A stretch of DNA of 64,000 nucleotides from Merluccius polli (GCA_030340625.1 JAOPHQ010002858.1:62001-126000); one strand, 5' to 3'; shown: positions 1 to 12,080, counted from the stretch's first letter. The notes: generated by a model not told the origin, from the letters alone. Made by a program: numbers and translations.

Positions 1-49
1 TAAAAATGGGCATCTTAATACAAAATAAATCATTTATATACAGTATATA

Positions 50-400
50 TAAATGCTTAACATAGTGTTTATTAATAGGTTAGTAATGATTTAATAATGT
101 ATTATTCATGTTTTACTAATGATGAATTAACTATTATAAATTAACCTACTAAATCATTTGTAACAGTGTTTATCAATACTTAACATAGTGTTTGTTAGTA
201 GGTTAATATTGATTTAATAATGTATTGTTCATGTTTTACTGATGATAAATTTACTATTATAAATGAACCTTCTAATCAGAAAGAAATTATTTTTAAGTGT
301 TTATCAATGCTTAACATAGTGTTAATACATTAGTAATGATTTAATAATGTATTGTTGATGTTTTACCAATGATGAATTCACTATTAACTCATATGTTTTA
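50..400. repeat. AT-rich imperfect tandem repeat, about three copies of 125-130 bp
   Basis: The phrase CTTAACATAGTG recurs near 56, 179 and 309. Each time it is followed by a similar block ending in a TTTAATAATGTATT motif and a TTTTAC(T/C)AATGATGAA-like stretch. Copies differ by several substitutions and small indels, so the array is old. No coding capacity is visible. Confidence 0.7.
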
Positions 401-702
401 AATGCTCCCAAGCGTTTAGTTATTATAAAGTGTTACCGAAAAGTGTTCCTGCACCACCACACACTATTTAGTTTGATGTCCGATAATCTGGTTCGGCCGG
501 AGCAGTGTAATTCTTGTTCTCGTTGTGAGCATTGGTTTTGGCCGTAAACTCTGGTTGCCTTTCATCACCACTGTCAGCCAGGTTGAAACTAAAGGCCAAA
601 TTTTACTTCTGTATACTCACCTGCATATTTATAAGCGTCCCCAATTAGGCAGATGTCTGTGGTCATGCATCATCTTAGGATGATGATCATTTCAACATAT
701 TC

Positions 703-1605
703 TTAAAGTGGGAGTAGACAGCTTTTCAATTTTTCCCACCCTAGTGTTTCCAAGTGGAAATTTTATTATTATATTATTTTTGGGCCGCTGTCACAAAGAC
801 AAACCAGATCGCTTTCCGTTTCCTCAAAGCCTAGCAACCATAAACAACACAAGACGCGCATCTCAGCGAAAGAAGCGATCCACACTTTGAAAATAAGAAA
901 GAAAGAAGCATGTTCACTGAGGAGGTCAAGTGATATTGTCATAATTTTATATTGAATTTGGTAACAGGCAAAAGCTTGTAATGATGTGCATTGCATAGTA
1001 ATACCATAGTTTGAGTATTGCTTCGCACAAACAAGTATCGGCAGCAGGGGTTGGAGTCAGGGTGGAGTAGAAGAAAACATTAGGAGAAAAACTGTGAGTT
1101 TATTCATTCATTTAGTCTATAATGGAGACACGAAAGCAGATACAAATTCTTTAGTACCGGTATGTGTTGAGAAAAGCGAACTGGGTTGGTAGCCTGACTG
1201 GATCGCCTGCCGAGTCGTGACATGAGGTTTATTCAGATAGTACACTCAAAAACGTAGCGTACGCAGATATAAGTAGTGTCATCAGATTTGCATTACTTCA
1301 GTTATTCCACCGTTCGCAATTTCCACTACTGGGGATAGCTAATGGGGATATCTACCGGGGTAAATAAAAAGTGCTATTCCTCCTGGTTTGGTTGCAAGCG
1401 CAATGGTTGACATACTTCCTTTGTGCTGTAAATTGAGCCTTAATTTTTCCCAGGAGATCGTACCCGGTGGCAGACAGAATTGCATAGTGGAACCGAGGCT
1501 TATAGGGAACCCATCTAAATGCTGATGGTGTCATTATTCTGTAGCCATTACACTGTGCAATCAACATTGATAAGTTAAAGCAAAAAAATTGTTTACTGCC
1601 ATTAA
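703..1605 (+). mobile_element. TTAA-flanked non-autonomous DNA transposon, copy 1
   Basis: Both ends abut TTAA (703-706 and 1602-1605). The left end reads AGTGGGAGTAGACAGC and the right end, on the other strand, TGGCAGTAAACAAT, which are diverged versions of the clean 16-bp terminal inverted repeat of the copy at 53080-53979. The body is homologous to that copy and to 63273-64000. TTAA target duplication is typical of piggyBac and also of Kolobok elements; no transposase is visible, so the superfamily is inferred only. Confidence 0.7.
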
Positions 1606-2850
1606 CTTCAAAATACTCATACTGAGAAAAAAATGAATGACAGACTAGATTAAAGTAGAAACAATGGTCAATTTAATTAAAAACATTCTATTTCATCAAA
1701 ATATGAAGCCATGTTACTCAAATTCATCGCATTACCCCATTAGCAGATGGTGACTTTCTTAGAACTCCTGACAACATACCTTCACAGTAAACACACGCAC
1801 AATGCACACGGATGTCCATGGCAAATGAGCAATACCCCCCCCCCCCCCAATTGGTTTTGTTGAGTATCAAGAGTTAATGGACTCATGGCAGCTTCTTAAT
1901 CTTGATTTAACATTTGAGGTGTGCTCTTCTGAATATGCTCTCCCTCCTATTCAAGCACTGATCCTCCCCGTTCTACACTGATGCCAGGAACAAAACACTA
2001 AACTGTTGAATGTCTAATAAATCACAGCTATCTGTGTTGTAACCGACAACAAAAAACAGTACTCTTCCAGTAATGTAATGCACCCCATTTCTCTATGGAT
2101 ATCAACATGCTGGGTGAATTTCCTGGGGACTGAATGATTTAGTGGCTGGCCTTGGACAGTCGAGGGCTTCGTGTGGATAGTGAAACTTTCCCAGAGCACA
2201 ATTGGCAGTTGGTTTCTACGCTGCTCTACAGCATTGTTGTGTGTTTTTATTTAGTGCAGGAAGAAGGGGTGAAAAACGTTATATTCAAATTCGTAAAAAC
2301 TGGGGACAAGTAAAGAACGATATATCATCGGACAAGGATAAAATACAGCGGCTTTTTGAGCAAAAAACGCATTCCAACTCCTGATATCAGAATCCCACTA
2401 AACTCCGGCCAGCTGTAATAATGCTTATAGATGGAGTGTGAACGACAGAAACGAGAAACACATTGCTAATAAAGAAAACACCGTCTGAACTGCAACCCCG
2501 CCCACAAAGTTCTATTCATATTCCACTTTTTTTGGTTTCCACAGGAACAGTTTCAAAATACGTAAAAAAAAAAAAAAAAGTAAAAATACCATTGTGTAAA
2601 ACCAGAAGGTAGGACATGTCTTGTCTCTCAGTGTCTTTATCTCAAGCTGAAAGCCTCCCCCCCAAAACACACACAAACATACACACACTCAGGTGAACGA
2701 AAGGGAGCCGAACACAGGAACATATGTTGCAGAGCATCCCAGCCACCCCATTCTCTCTCCTGTCCTCTAACTTCCATCCCCCACCCCGCCCCCTTCTCTG
2801 GCCGCGTCTCAGGTCCAGTCACAAGCGTCTCTGGTCCCGGTACCCCAAGG
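1606..2850. other. Downstream flank of ubtd2, probable 3' UTR and flank
   Basis: No coding exon is visible. It holds a poly-C run near 1837-1849 and a poly-A run near 2565-2579. The part from about 2611 to 2850 just past the ubtd2 stop is the segment duplicated at 5408-5640, so it was next to the exon when that duplication occurred. A possible minus-strand poly(A) signal (TTTATT on plus) lies near 2248; this is weak evidence. Confidence 0.4.
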
Positions 2851-3356
2851 CTAATAGTCCACGGGCACGGGGCCGGCAGGGCGACAGTCGTCCACCGGCC
2901 CTGCGCACTGCCCCTCCCCTCCTGCCTGCACACGTCCGAGGGGAGGCGTTGATAGCGCCAGCGGCGGCTGGCTGATTATCACCTGCACCACGTAGTCCCG
3001 GGAGATGTTGAGCTGGTCCAGCCGCAGCCGGTCTGTCAGTGGCCGCCCGGAGAAGAACCAGCGCTGGGTGGCGGGTGCCACGCCCTCCTGGGATTGCAGG
3101 CGGCGCTTCATGGCACCCACTGTGTCCACTGAACGCACCGCCAGCCGCAGGTCACGGCCCGTGGAGAGGCGGAGTCTGAGAAGGCACTCCCCTCCGGTAG
3201 CGGCGGCCACGCCCGACGGGTCAGCCATGCCGGAGTCCGGGTCCGAGCCGTCGGGCTCGTCAGAGTGCTCCTCGATCATGTTCACGGGCGGAGAGAGGCA
3301 GTAGACGGGCAGCTGGTAGCGGTTGCCCAGCTCATCGTAACACTCCAGCAAGGCGC
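2851..3356 (-). CDS. ubtd2: Ubiquitin domain-containing protein 2, exon 3 (C-terminal, with stop)
   Basis: This exon encodes residues 103-270 and carries the ubiquitin-like domain of a small regulator thought to act with the ubiquitination machinery. The acceptor TTGCAG lies at 3357-3362 and joins in phase to exon 2 (split Gly103). The sequence starts with the family hallmark ECYDELGNRYQLPVYCL, then an acidic and Gly/Ala-rich linker (about residues 131-158), then the ubiquitin-like fold at about 159-231 with RLSTGRDLRL, RWFFSGRPLTD and DYVVQVIISQP. The linker and a C-terminal tail of about 38 residues after the ubiquitin-like domain make the protein 270 residues, longer than the roughly 234 of mammals. 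UBTD1 is the alternative, but exon 1 and the NMIEE phrase favour UBTD2. A partial rearranged copy of this exon lies at 5408-5757. Confidence 0.93.
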
Positions 3357-3389
3357 CTGCAACGAGTGAGAGACAACATCCGACGGTTA

Positions 3390-3590
3390 GAGACCAGGGC
3401 CCTCATTTATCAACAGTTTGTAGAAAAGGTTCTAAATCCTATCGTACGCATGAAATGTAGAAAGTTTGTATGCACAAAAAAGTTGGGATTAATCAAGCGT
3501 TCTTACGCTTGTCGTACGCACACCGGTGCACTATTTCCCTCGATAAATACTGTTCGTTCTAAATCCTCATGCTCGTGCCCAGCTTAGCTC
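3390..3590. repeat. Unclassified dispersed repeat with GCGTACGCA-like words
   Basis: This stretch (CATTTATCAAC, then several TACGCA or GTACGC words) resembles the stretch at about 6660-6850, which has the same TTTATCAA and TGCGTACG vocabulary. Both lie in ubtd2 intron 2. The two probably come from one fish DNA transposon family, but the ends are not clear. Confidence 0.35.
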
Positions 3591-4022
3591 ATTACCATAC
3601 ATGTACGCCCATAAATGACCATACATGGTCACAAAACATCCCTTTTAACGCCACGGGAAATGTGTGAATGAATGACAAAATGGAAATAGACGATTAAATT
3701 GTTGATGGAATGGAGTGAACGGGAAAATCCAAAGAATAAATAAATTTAATTTGCCCTTTAAATTGAGAGCTGCGCAGTGCGCACAGGTAAGCAGTAATAT
3801 CGTTGTGTCCTTTACTCTGCTGCTAAGCCCAATAGTTGTGCTCAGATGTTAAATAGCTTTGTTGATCATGTGTAATGTGGATACGTTATGGCTCTGTGAG
3901 AGTGCATGAGTCCACGCATGAGTGTGTTATTTCACTATGTTCATCTCATTGGGCACGCAATGTCTGTGTGTGTGTTGTGTTTTTTTGAGAACATGAAGTG
4001 TGCTTTTTGTATTACTTTGTTA

Positions 4023-4062
4023 GGGCGTGTTCACATCTAAACCGCTAGGTGTGAACACGCCC
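4023..4062. repeat. Short inverted repeat, 13-bp perfect arms
   Basis: GGGCGTGTTCACA at 4023-4035 is repeated in reverse complement at 4050-4062 around a 14-base spacer. The arms extend outward with one bulge. It could be a MITE core or a hairpin; nothing else in the window matches it. Confidence 0.6.
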
Positions 4063-5022
4063 TTATTGATTTATTTGAGAGCACGTCACATGTGTGAATG
4101 TTTAGACCTGCTGTGAACTACTGTTGACTATTACTGATGAGAATGCACACAACGTGTGGATATGTTTTGTGTTAATAATGTTGTATTCAAGAGATACATT
4201 CTTTTGAATGTTTGTGGAGGTGTAACACTCTGTTGAAAATACATTTGGCACACCCAGTATTTGCTGGTGCACACCCAATGTATTTTTTCTGGCTACGCCA
4301 GTGCTTGGTACGCTCTCTGCCGTGCTCCCTTCTAAACTAAATAATGTGGTATGGGAGTCAGTGCGGTTTGGAGTAAACAGAGTTTAATTCTACCCCGCAC
4401 AGTAGCCTATCAGAGGGTAAAAGTATTTTGACCTAAAATCAAGCGCTATAAAATTCACTTATGAGCACGACACTGGCCAAACAGGTGGGGGAAAGAGTGA
4501 GCCTGAGCCAAGTCCTCTAGAGATGCTCATTGCTTGCATCATTGCAAATGCATTCCCTTTCTGTTTACGTACTTTTCTGAATTAATTGTCAGATGGTGAT
4601 TGTAGTCTAAACATCGCCATAAAACTATTTGCAAACTTCTGTATACAAGCCTAAGCCTAAGACAGCAACAGAAATCCTCCGGTAGCCCCCCCCCCCCCCC
4701 CCCCCGCTCAACAATCGCGCAACAGAAATCCTCCGGTAACACCCCCCCCCCTCCCATTTTGGACCCCTCAAAGGGTCTCTGCATGGCCCTGCCCCGGAAC
4801 CCCTAGGTAGAGCCCCCCCACATAACAAATCCCAATTTAACCCCTGTATACAAGCATTGCTAATTTATGCATTGAGCTGAAAGTGCACGAGTAAACTCTA
4901 AAACTAGTGGTTTATTAATGATAATATTGCATTTATAAACATAACCGTAAAACTATCTGTCCATGCAGCAATACTTTATTACGTGAATGAGAGACGCTAA
5001 ACGGCAGGACTCTAAAAATGCT

Positions 5023-6115
5023 GTTGCACATTTGCCTGCTGCCGTCTCTGTGGTAAGATTTCCTCTTTGGTGTATTCTGGCTGTAATAAATATCCATCAT
5101 TCCTTCCACTCAGTAAGACTTGGCTGAAGTTAGTCCTCATTTGATCCGTAGATTGGTATTCATTGCTAGCAGCCGTTGTAAAATCTTGTGTAGCTCTTCA
5201 GGCTAACAACAACAAGGCAACTGAATCTCACAGAGCCAAACTCCAGGCTGATTGGCCAGGGTGATTTTGCGAGAGTGGAGGGCTCAGGGCAAGGAGAAAG
5301 CACTTGTTGTATTCTGAAAAACAGAGGAAAAAGCCATTTGCTGGGACATTCCAGGGAATGAAAATAGTATGAAAACGTATTTTGACCCACACAACACATT
5401 TATAAGCAGTAGGACATGTCTTGTCTCTCAGTGTCTTTATCTCAAGCTGAAAGCCTCCCCCCCAAAACACACACAAACATACACACACTCAGGTGAACGA
5501 AAGGGAGCCGAACACAGGAACATACGTTGCAGAATAGCAGAGCATCCCAGCCACCCCGTTCTCTCTCCTGTCCTCTAACTTCCATCCCCCACCCCGCCCC
5601 CTTCTCTGGCCGCGTCTCAGGTCCAGTCACAACGCGGAGGCGTGGACAGCGGTGGCGGCGGCTGGCTGATTATCACCTGCACCACGTAGTCCCGGGAGAT
5701 GTTGAGCGGGTCCAGACGCAGCCGGTCCGTCAATGGCCGCCCTGCCGGCCCCGTGCATTTGCCTGCTGCCTTCTCCGTGGTAAGATTTCCTTTTTGGTGT
5801 ATTCTGGCTCAAATAAATATCCATCATTCCTTCCACTCTGCAAAGACTTGGCTGAAGTTAGTCCTCATTTGATCCGTAGATTGATATTCATTGCTAGCAG
5901 CCGTTGTAAAATCTTGTGTAGCTCTTCAGGCTAACAACAACAAGGCAACTGATTGGCCAGGGTGATTTTGCAGAGAAGGGAGGGCTCAGGGCAAGGAGAA
6001 AGCACTTGTTGTATTTAAAAAAAACGGGGAAAAAGCCATTTGCTGGGACATTCCAGGGAATGGAAATAGTATGAAAAACGTATTTTGACCCACACAACAC
6101 ATTTATAAGCATTTT
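5023..6115. repeat. Local direct duplication (380-bp unit) flanking a ubtd2 exon fragment
   Basis: The block 5028-5410 recurs with small changes at 5755-6115. Shared landmarks are TTTGCCTGCTGCC, TGGCTGAAGTTAGTCCTC, CAGCCGTTGTAAAATCTTG and GGGACATTCCAGGGAATG. The second copy has lost about 22 bases near 5950. The ubtd2 exon fragment lies exactly between the two copies. Confidence 0.85.
5408..5757 (-). pseudogene. Partial rearranged duplicate of ubtd2 exon 3 and its 3' flank
   Basis: Positions 5408-5635 repeat the 3' flank and exon end at 2608-2826 almost base for base, including the poly-C stretch and AGGTGAACGAAAGGGAGCC. The copy then jumps to the equivalent of about 2942-3050, so it lacks about 115 bp that include the stop codon and the C-terminal tail. 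It ends within the ubiquitin-like domain at GGCCGCCC. The last 19 bases (5739-5757) match the reverse complement of 2865-2883. It has no splice acceptor, is truncated, and cannot encode the domain. Confidence 0.9.
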
Positions 6116-7740
6116 TTTCATTTGTAGGCTTTTGTTAGACAACTTGGAGAACATTCAAATATTGCAAATCGGTGGAACGTCCCTTTAAGTGACATGGGTG
6201 TTCCGACACCCAGCCAAAAGGTTCAACTGAGGAACTACTGAGTGACCTGATGTCTCTCATGTTCCTCTTCTTTGTCTCCCCTTATAACTTTCTTGCCTCT
6301 GAATCACTAGTACGATCCAAGTTCAGGTGTGAATTCTTTCAAAGAGTCAGCATTTGAGTCGCAGGATTCTATTCACCACAGCTTGTTTCTTATTTGATTG
6401 TGAAAAAAAAGTATCTAACTATCTAAAAAAATAACATTACACAATATTGTTATACTAGATCTATTCATAACTCCAAAATGGTATTTTAACGAAGTAGTTA
6501 CTTTATAGAGCAATTTTAAAATAACTGGGAGCAGTTATTTTAAAACTGCTCCCACTTAAAACTGTTTATTTATTTAAGCCCTGTACATTCTGGTGACTGC
6601 AGCACGTAAGCTACACAACCGGTCTGAAACATCAACGCAACCTAGCAACATGGTTTCAGAGCCCTGGGCCCTTTATCAACGTTATCCATGTTGTGTACCA
6701 AGAAATCTGTGCGTAAGCCATGCGTGCGCAGTTTTTCAATGGAACGTGGGATTTATCAATTTGTTATTGGCTTGAAAATGTGCGTACATCGGGAGTAAAT
6801 TTACGCACAGGCTCAGACCATGCGTACGCACAGCAAGTGGTAGAATGAATAGGAAAATTGCAAACATGACCAATAAATGCTTTTGATTGATAATTGCCAA
6901 TTGATCAGATTAATTCAACTATGCTGCTTATTACAAATTTGTCATGTTATGAAATTGTATAAAATTACGGCAGCTGTAGGATGTGCGCACATCAATTGGC
7001 AAATAGCGTTGTAAGGAGGATGTGGTGGAGGCTGCGGGCTGCATAAGAAGAAGTGAGTGTGTTTTCAGACAATGCACCAATGTGTCCAAGTCCTCTCCTG
7101 CTTTACGCACACAATACATTCCATTTGTTTCAGTACACCGCTGCACAACAGAGCATAATGAGGGACTTCCAATCCAACATTTCCAAACATCGTAGGTAGG
7201 GCTGTTCCTAGCAACTAATTTTCCTGAAGTTTACACAGAAGTTTTTAAAGGACTAGTCAACTAGTCCAAAAGTAAGAAATCTTTGCAGATTTTAATCTAT
7301 AACGCCTAAGAAAATATTGTGTATTGTGCTGTATTTTAACAGCCATTTCAAATGCTTAGTCAAGTTTTTCAATAAACAAATAAATGCGCTGAAAGGTGGG
7401 CCACTTGCATTATGACCATAGCACATTATCAGACAAACCATGATAATGCCCTAAATAAAAGTTAGCCAATAACGTAGTTCTTGTAATATTGAAAACAATA
7501 TTCAACGTAACAAAACAAAGGCTGAAAAGTGTAACATTTTGTCACACTTGCATCATCATGCATCATTATGTCACGTGCATTATTGCAGTCGGCTAATTGC
7601 TAATGTAGCAATTAGTGAATGTGTTCCGCATCGCACCAGTTGAACTGTTAGGTAGGGGGCAAAACGGTTAGGAGTTGTCTAGCTTTGGAAGTTTAAATCT
7701 AAATAATCATACGAAAAAAATCTTCGTCTATCAAGAGACG

Positions 7741-8045
7741 TGTGGAGTGTGTGTGGTTGATAGCTGGTTTACAGCCAGACTGATTAGACTGACTGAGAGT
7801 CAGACTGATTAGACTCCTAATGCACCTGTGGTGCAGAGCAATCATGGCACCAGGATAAACCAGATATCACCACACACACTCAGGAGAGAGACACTGTCAT
7901 GGCAGCATGTAACATCTGCTCGGTGTATTACATCTTGCCATCTCCAATAAATGCATATTCAACAACATCAACGTGTGTCCTGTGTCGGACGGCCCCACCA
8001 AAAGCCACTAAGGTGGCGTGTGGCAGGGAGAAACTGCGACGAGTG
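7741..8045 (-). repeat. Dispersed 310-bp repeat, copy 1 (reverse orientation)
   Basis: This is the reverse complement of 28626-28925 and of the split copy at 31166-34050. Shared phrases on minus include CTGCCACACGCCACCTTAGT, GCTGCCATGACAGT, GATTGCTCTGCACCACAGGTG and GGCTGTAAACCAGCTATCAA. It is a non-coding mobile sequence, perhaps a LINE 3' region or a MITE. Confidence 0.75.
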
Positions 8046-8253
8046 TCCTCCTCAGGACAGTGTCTTTCCACTCATTCTTGCACTTTTGTGTGAGGTCTTT
8101 TTCAAAGACCAACTGCACCAATTGGGCCTTGCAAGTGTGGAGCATGGCGCATCGGTGATCCATGTATACGTTCTTCAGGGTTGAGAATGAATTCTCACAC
8201 ATTGCAGTGGAGGGGCCGAATGTTAATCCATGACTCACTTCATGGTTCAACAA
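8046..8253 (-). pseudogene. hAT transposase C-terminal dimerisation-domain remnant
   Basis: The minus-strand reading contains GPSTAMCENSFSTLKNVYMD, followed by a stretch ending LVQLVFEKDL. This has the form of the hAT dimerisation region, where an (S/T)xCERxFS..LK motif precedes a helix ending in EKDL. The reading runs straight into the 310-bp dispersed repeat (VSPCHTPP), so it is a chimeric end, not a gene. With the BED remnant at 8705-8911 it is probably one decayed element. Confidence 0.6.
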
Positions 8254-8704
8254 TAAGGCTTGCCCGATTGCTTGACTTTAGTCTTTGTTGTTATTTGATA
8301 ATCACTAATACAGAAAGCAATTTGTATAGGGGCAAGTAAAAATGGACTTTGGGCAAGTCGATTTCTGACCCACTTGCCAATAAAACATTAACGTTGAACC
8401 CTGCAGTGCCATCAATATACTTGGCATCACCTGCAGAGTTAACCACGTGAAACTCAAATAGTTTTGAGTCACGGATCGGATCAGTAAAAAAAAAAAGGGA
8501 GACAAATATAACTTTGCTTTCCATTTATTACTTAAAGACCTTAAAGAACACTTAAACTAGGAACATTTGCCCATGGTCTTAAATGACATCAACATTCAAG
8601 ATGTCCAATGTTTAAATAAAATCTTAGCTTAAATAGCTTAAATGCTGCGGGGAGAAGTTATTGTGTCTTGGCTCCCATCACAGACACACCGGCGTGATGT
8701 CGCT

Positions 8705-8911
8705 TCAAATGTGTGGCCATGCTCGATTCTCGTATGGCTTTCTCGTGGCACAATGCCTACATACCGTAACGGTTTTGTCCACAAACCTTCTTCCATTATT
8801 GTATTTTACAGGGAAGCCAAAATGCTCCAATACATGCGGCTTAAATGATGCTACCGCTACCGCTCCACCGCTACCTCTAGCCATGACTGTCTTTTCACTG
8901 CAACACTGCAT
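8705..8911 (-). pseudogene. BED-type zinc finger remnant of a hAT transposase
   Basis: The minus-strand reading shows VLEHFGFPVKYNNGRRFVDK followed by TVTVCRHCATRKPYE. The (V/W)xHFGF, DK, CxxC and Y spacing is that of the BED finger at the start of hAT transposases. The pairing histidines that should follow are lost where the reading ends. The terminal-like word TAGGGGTGGGTCAGAATAG occurs on minus near 9150-9168 and may be the element's 5' end. Confidence 0.55.
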
Positions 8912-9638
8912 CGAGATTTAGGGAATTATTACTTTAAAAAATAACAACGGCAGTAAAACTGTATTTCACTATGATGGGTAAACTTTGCAATTAATCCGCA
9001 GTTCACATGCATGCCGAACCGCGCAGGGGGGGGGGTCGCAAATGTAACGTGGCGGCTGTAATTTCAAATAGGGTTCCAGTCTATTTTGGATGCGGAAATT
9101 CAAAAAACGATCAATTTTTGCCGTCATGAACGAATAATCGAATAATTGACTATTCTGACCCACCCCTAATAACAATAACATAATATAAAGTTTGTACACA
9201 TTGTAACAGGCAAACACAAATCAGTTACAAGCCTTTTTGTTCACCACTGGCATCTATAAAACATACTGTTCTGCTCTGGGTGCGGCCATCTGTCTCTACA
9301 GGCTTAGCATTGAGAATGCTAATAGTTTCCAGGTGGCCAGCTTGTTGAGGGTGAGGATTTTTTATTGTAAGAACACTAGCAAATGGGAAATGCTTAAGAA
9401 GGAAGCCATGCCCTGCATTCAGCCTAAGATCTCTTCACCATCTACCTACATATCTTCCTTTCATTGGTTGTTGGTAGTTCACACATAGCGATCGAGTGCC
9501 AATTTGCAAGCCCCGACTGAACGCCGATTTGCCTCAGATTTGAGGTTTTTGTCATGAGCTCCTGAATTTGTCGACGAGTGGAAAATTGGGCTTAAAATCG
9601 TAGTATGAACTTGGCATTAGCCATTTGTCACAGTCAAC

Positions 9639-9669
<31 letters not shown>

Positions 9670-10159
9670 GGGGAAGATCAGTGGAAAAGCGTGAAACTTA
9701 AACTCACTTCACTTAAACTGCGATGTAATCAAGGCAAGAGTCAATATTACCGTTTCTGAACTTCCCCTAAAGTACAAGTCATGCCCTGAAAATTAACAGG
9801 AAAGGGGAAGACTACTTTAACCTTAACCTTTCTCCATTCAGTGCTGATGGAAAGTTTACATTTACACAGAAACCAAATCTGTGTGTGTATTTTAGCTGTA
9901 GTGACTCAAACTGGAGAAGTGGACCATGGATATGGCGACAGGGATAGTGGTAGGACATAGGTCACACTCAGCTGCAGTAGCTGCAGGACCATAACTAGTG
10001 ACTGACATGGATGACGGAGCTCACACATCACCTGACCTGGTATATCTATGCCTACAGCATACCTGAAGTATAGCGGACCCAAGGTGGACAATGACATGTT
10101 ATTCTACACTGCACGCAGACACACACACGGTAAGACAGAGAGGTCGGCGTGTGTGTTAC

Positions 10160-10396
10160 CGTGCGGCAGGGTGATGCTGGCCCCATCTAGGATGGCCTGG
10201 GCGAGCATGTGGTCACTGCTCTCGAAAGCACTGGCTGCTGCCCGCAGTGCATCCCAGATCTCCTTGCGACCCTCAAAGGCGGGCGCTGTATCCCAGAATT
10301 CATCCCTCTTGCTCCGCAGCTGGCCCTCAGTCATGGGGTAGTCGCTCTTCCATTTAGGCCTCTCTCTCTTCAGGGGCTGGTTTCGCCCGAGAGCCA
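10160..10396 (-). CDS. ubtd2: Ubiquitin domain-containing protein 2, exon 2
   Basis: This exon encodes residues 24-103, the conserved helical N-terminal domain of the UBTD family. The acceptor is TTGCAG at 10397-10402, and the donor GTAACA follows directly after 10160. It is readable as ALGRNQPLKRERPKWKSDYP, followed by the near-invariant block GQLRSKRDEFWDTAPAFEGR, a helix around EIWDALRAAA and the exon end AILDGASITLPHG. Both junctions are phase 1 and keep frame with the neighbouring exons, so the exon appears intact. Intron 2, which separates it from exon 3, is 6.8 kb and contains a duplicated exon fragment and decayed transposons. Confidence 0.95.
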
Positions 10397-10701
10397 CTGC
10401 AAGGTGAGAGGACAGACAGATAGAGAGTGAGGGATTGTGGTTGAGAAAGGCGATGAGTGTGGGTGAGGGATGAGAGAGGGAAGTTGGGTAAGAGAGGCAG
10501 GGACTTATCCAGCAACATACTATTTGGTGTTGGGTCACAAATGAGACATTCATCCAGATATCACTACGACATGAAAACATTGAAACTAAACCAATGAAAG
10601 ATTGTCCTATTGAAGTGATGTTTGTTTGAAACATATTTTAGCCTAATTCGATTGTTACGTGATTATTACTATTTTTTAAAATCAGAATTAGTCACTATTT
10701 C

Positions 10702-10743
10702 TCATTTAGTAGACACATTTTTTATCCAAAGTGTCTTACAGTG
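10702..10743 (-). mobile_element. L2-like LINE 3' tail, minus strand
   Basis: Read on minus, it gives CACTTTGGATAAAAAATGTG followed by TCTACTAAATG. This is the signature end shared by teleost L2 LINEs and the SINEs that borrow their tail. Only the last 40 bases are recognisable. Confidence 0.5.
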
Positions 10744-11034
10744 TTGTTCTTTTTTTAGCTACATGGCAGATAGGGCCTTTTTGGGGCATTTGGCACAAGG
10801 AGGCCAAGAGGAAGACGGCAGGACTTGGGATCCAAACTCAGGCACAGTGTTAAACATACTGGACACACCACTGGAATATCCGGACATCTTTAATCACTTT
10901 GTGATGATACAATTACAACCTTTGCATGTAATATTTTAAATGTCAGCAGCCTATTTCGGTGTTTTCTAATATTGCATGTCCTATCCAAACATATATACAG
11001 AAAACACTACATAACGCACATAAACAACATGGTT

Positions 11035-11060
11035 GACAATCCCGGCCGACCGGGATTGTC
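11035..11060. repeat. GC-rich perfect hairpin in ubtd2 intron 1
   Basis: GACAATCCCGG (11035-11045) and CCGGGATTGTC (11050-11060) are perfect arms around CCGA. The neighbourhood repeats GTCCCGG-like words (11062-11150), which suggests a decayed transposon with internal repeats. Confidence 0.6.
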
Positions 11061-11754
11061 CCGGGGTCAAGCCGGGTTTCCCAGGTCCCGACAAATAGCT
11101 GTGAAACACTAAAATGTCCCAGTTTTCTACATTCACTACCAAATTGTCCCGGTTTATAATAACAATAATAATACTTGTTTTCAGCACATGTTCTGTCCCA
11201 CTAATTATTACCTAACCCAATCAAAAAACAATAATGCACCACACGTCTGAATTCAACACTGATTTGTCTGTATGTGTCAATCAATCAATGTGTCTGTGGT
11301 GTTGAAAGGTCACTTGAAATAATGGTCCTCCATCCTGAGTGTGTGCTAAGCTCATACATGTCCGGTTAAGGGGTTGGTGTGGTCATGTGTGGTCACCCTA
11401 ACATAAACTGATTGGTCACGTGGGTCTAGTAAGTAAGGATAAGTGGATATGTGGAAATAGCCTATTTTACTGACTAGAAGGCCAGCTTTACTGTAAACTA
11501 AACACTGGTTTTACATTCAGGTGACCAGATTTCTGAAATGAGAAACAGGGAGGTCCATGTATTAACAACATATATCTTTTGTTATTATTTCTGAAATAAA
11601 AAATGGGCCATATTTACATTTTGCCTATTCTTATCATGGTAAAAACAGGGACATTTCGGGGACAGGCCACCAGAAACGGGGACTGTCCCTGGAAAAAAGT
11701 ACAAAAATAAGTAGCCTACTAAACAGACAGTTTTTAGAATGACAGCTAAGTAGG

Positions 11755-11838
<84 letters not shown>

Positions 11839-12080
11839 TACAAGGAATACAATTCACAGCAATACAACTGTTGTCAAGGGCGTGCACATCATGCGATTTA
11901 AAATCATATGCATTACGTGGTCAGAAATCAGGATAGTCAAATTGTTATCCTTTTTAAGACACACAAATACGAAAGTGTGTTCATAACCAACACAGCATGA
12001 AACATAATTAGAAATAAATGTTTGGGTAAACTGTGACATTAGACCAGTTGCCCCCCCCCCCCCCCCCCCCCCCAAAAAAA
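11755..12080. repeat. (TA)n microsatellite and poly-C/poly-A tract in ubtd2 intron 1
   Basis: About 40 uninterrupted TA units fill 11755-11835. A run of about 23 C followed by A's lies at 12051-12080. Open readings across these are repeat translations. Confidence 0.95.
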
